Shown here one piece after another: positions 63,438 through 64,000 of a stretch of 64,000 nucleotides of DNA. A program made the position numbers and the translations under genes. The notes under the pieces were generated by a model. The model worked only from the letters and a program-made list of their open reading frames with translations, made no database searches and was not told where the DNA came from. This DNA comes from Whitmania pigra (lineage: Eukaryota > Annelida > Clitellata > Hirudinida > Haemopidae). The DNA lies in assembly GCA_021613335.1 (NCBI GenBank), contig JAJTWR010000329.1:581001-645000 (forward strand). Reading direction: 5' to 3'. Position 1 is the stretch's first letter; each line of letters opens with the position of its first letter.

Positions 63438-64000
63438 CAGTGTTGTGCAGTATCGAATTACATGTAATTTGTTACTGTAATTAATTACATTTTTTGGTAA
63501 TTTTTACTTGTAACAGTTACAAAATTTTTTTTTTACTTTTACTTGTAACAAATTACTATTTTCGGTCATACTTTTAATTCGTTACCTTTTTGGCACAAGT
63601 CGTTACAAAGTAACATAAATAAAATTTTAAATTAGTTTATTTTATTTTAAAACTTTATTAAAATTCTAGATTGTTATTCTTTGGTTCGTTCAAAAACCTT
63701 CTTTCCGATCATCGCTCATTTGTTATTGTGGTTATCGCCGGTCGTTTTTGTTAAATCGGAAATTGTTGATTAATCATACCGAAGCTTTTTTAATATATAA
63801 TATTGTATGTATATAATAATATAAGATTTAATATATCGTAGTATGGATTCATTTGAAGCCAGTTTGAGTGTCGTTAGCGAAGATAAGAGGAACAAGCGTG
63901 AAGATAGTCCGTGGCCGTATTTAAACAAAATGCTCAGATTTCAATCAAAGGAAAATCATATAAGTATGCATGCCTACTCTGCCAACAGAAAAAAACTATG
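63438..64000 (+). mobile_element. hAT transposon, left end (continues past the window)
   Basis: Begins CAGTGTTGTGCAGTATCGAA and continues through GTAATTTGTTACTGTAATTA, a subterminal motif array typical of one hAT group in fish and invertebrates. GTTAC/GTAAC motifs recur to about 63620. A transposase-like start follows at 63843. It lies upstream of the visible ABCB exons, so it may be in an ABCB intron. Confidence 0.7.
63843..64000 (+). pseudogene. hAT transposase start with BED zinc finger, frameshifted (partial)
   Basis: The ATG at 63843 opens MDSFEASLSVVSEDKRNKRE then SPWPYLNKMLRF. After a frame change near 63950, another frame reads KSYKYACLLCQQKK. That is the first Cys pair of a BED finger, as in ZBED-like hAT transposases. 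The shift suggests a broken copy. The protein is cut by the window edge. Confidence 0.6.

Overview
This window is eukaryotic nuclear DNA from an invertebrate animal. It is AT-rich, has short GT-AG introns, TATA boxes and AATAAA signals, and carries metazoan developmental and housekeeping genes split into many small exons. It also holds long (AAT/TTA)n microsatellites and several transposon families. Gene content, compactness and repeat style suggest a lophotrochozoan, perhaps an annelid or leech. That placement is an inference; nothing here proves the species.

Layout from left to right. Positions 1-7100 are mostly repeats: microsatellites, a 596-bp inverted-repeat transposon nested in an older repeat, and a decayed Mutator-like element that itself contains a tRNA-derived SINE. 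At 7129-7302 (minus) lies the first exon of an ankyrin-type gene. Positions 9846-14870 (minus) carry a complete 11-exon PALS1/MPP5/Stardust polarity scaffold gene. A PAR-type bZIP gene (18852-19656) and a two-exon SIX1/2 (sine oculis) homeobox gene (24023-26075), both minus, follow in long repeat-rich surroundings. A divergent aquaporin lies at 29327-31178 (plus).

Positions 31264-33584 are a transposon cluster: a hAT-like MITE, a Dong/R4-like retrotransposon fragment lying inside TTA repeats, and a hAT transposase remnant. A 15-exon gene of unknown family runs 33775-37245 (minus). Next come an orphan 5' ETS/18S rDNA fragment joined to a LINE fragment (about 37890-38560) and an internally deleted Merlin transposon (38561-39184).

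The right half is gene-dense: KMT2E/SETD5/upSET (40728-45819, plus), an unrecognised coiled-coil gene (46352-47961, minus), SMARCE1/BAF57 (50235-52724, plus), an ELOVL fatty-acid elongase (54539-56109, minus), proteasome subunit PSMA6 (57831-59853, minus), the 3' end of an ABCB transporter (62513-63269, minus) and the start of a hAT element (63438 to the edge).

Exon models were made by hand from splice consensus, reading-phase agreement across every intron, and remembered protein family motifs. Where all phases close (PALS1, KMT2E, SMARCE1, ELOVL, PSMA6 and both unknown genes) the models are strong. Functionally the genes are independent. They cover cell polarity (PALS1), transcription and chromatin (bZIP, SIX, KMT2E, SMARCE1), membrane transport (aquaporin, ABCB), lipid synthesis (ELOVL) and proteolysis (PSMA6). 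I found no operon-like or defence-type system. The most unusual material is the nested and chimeric mobile DNA.
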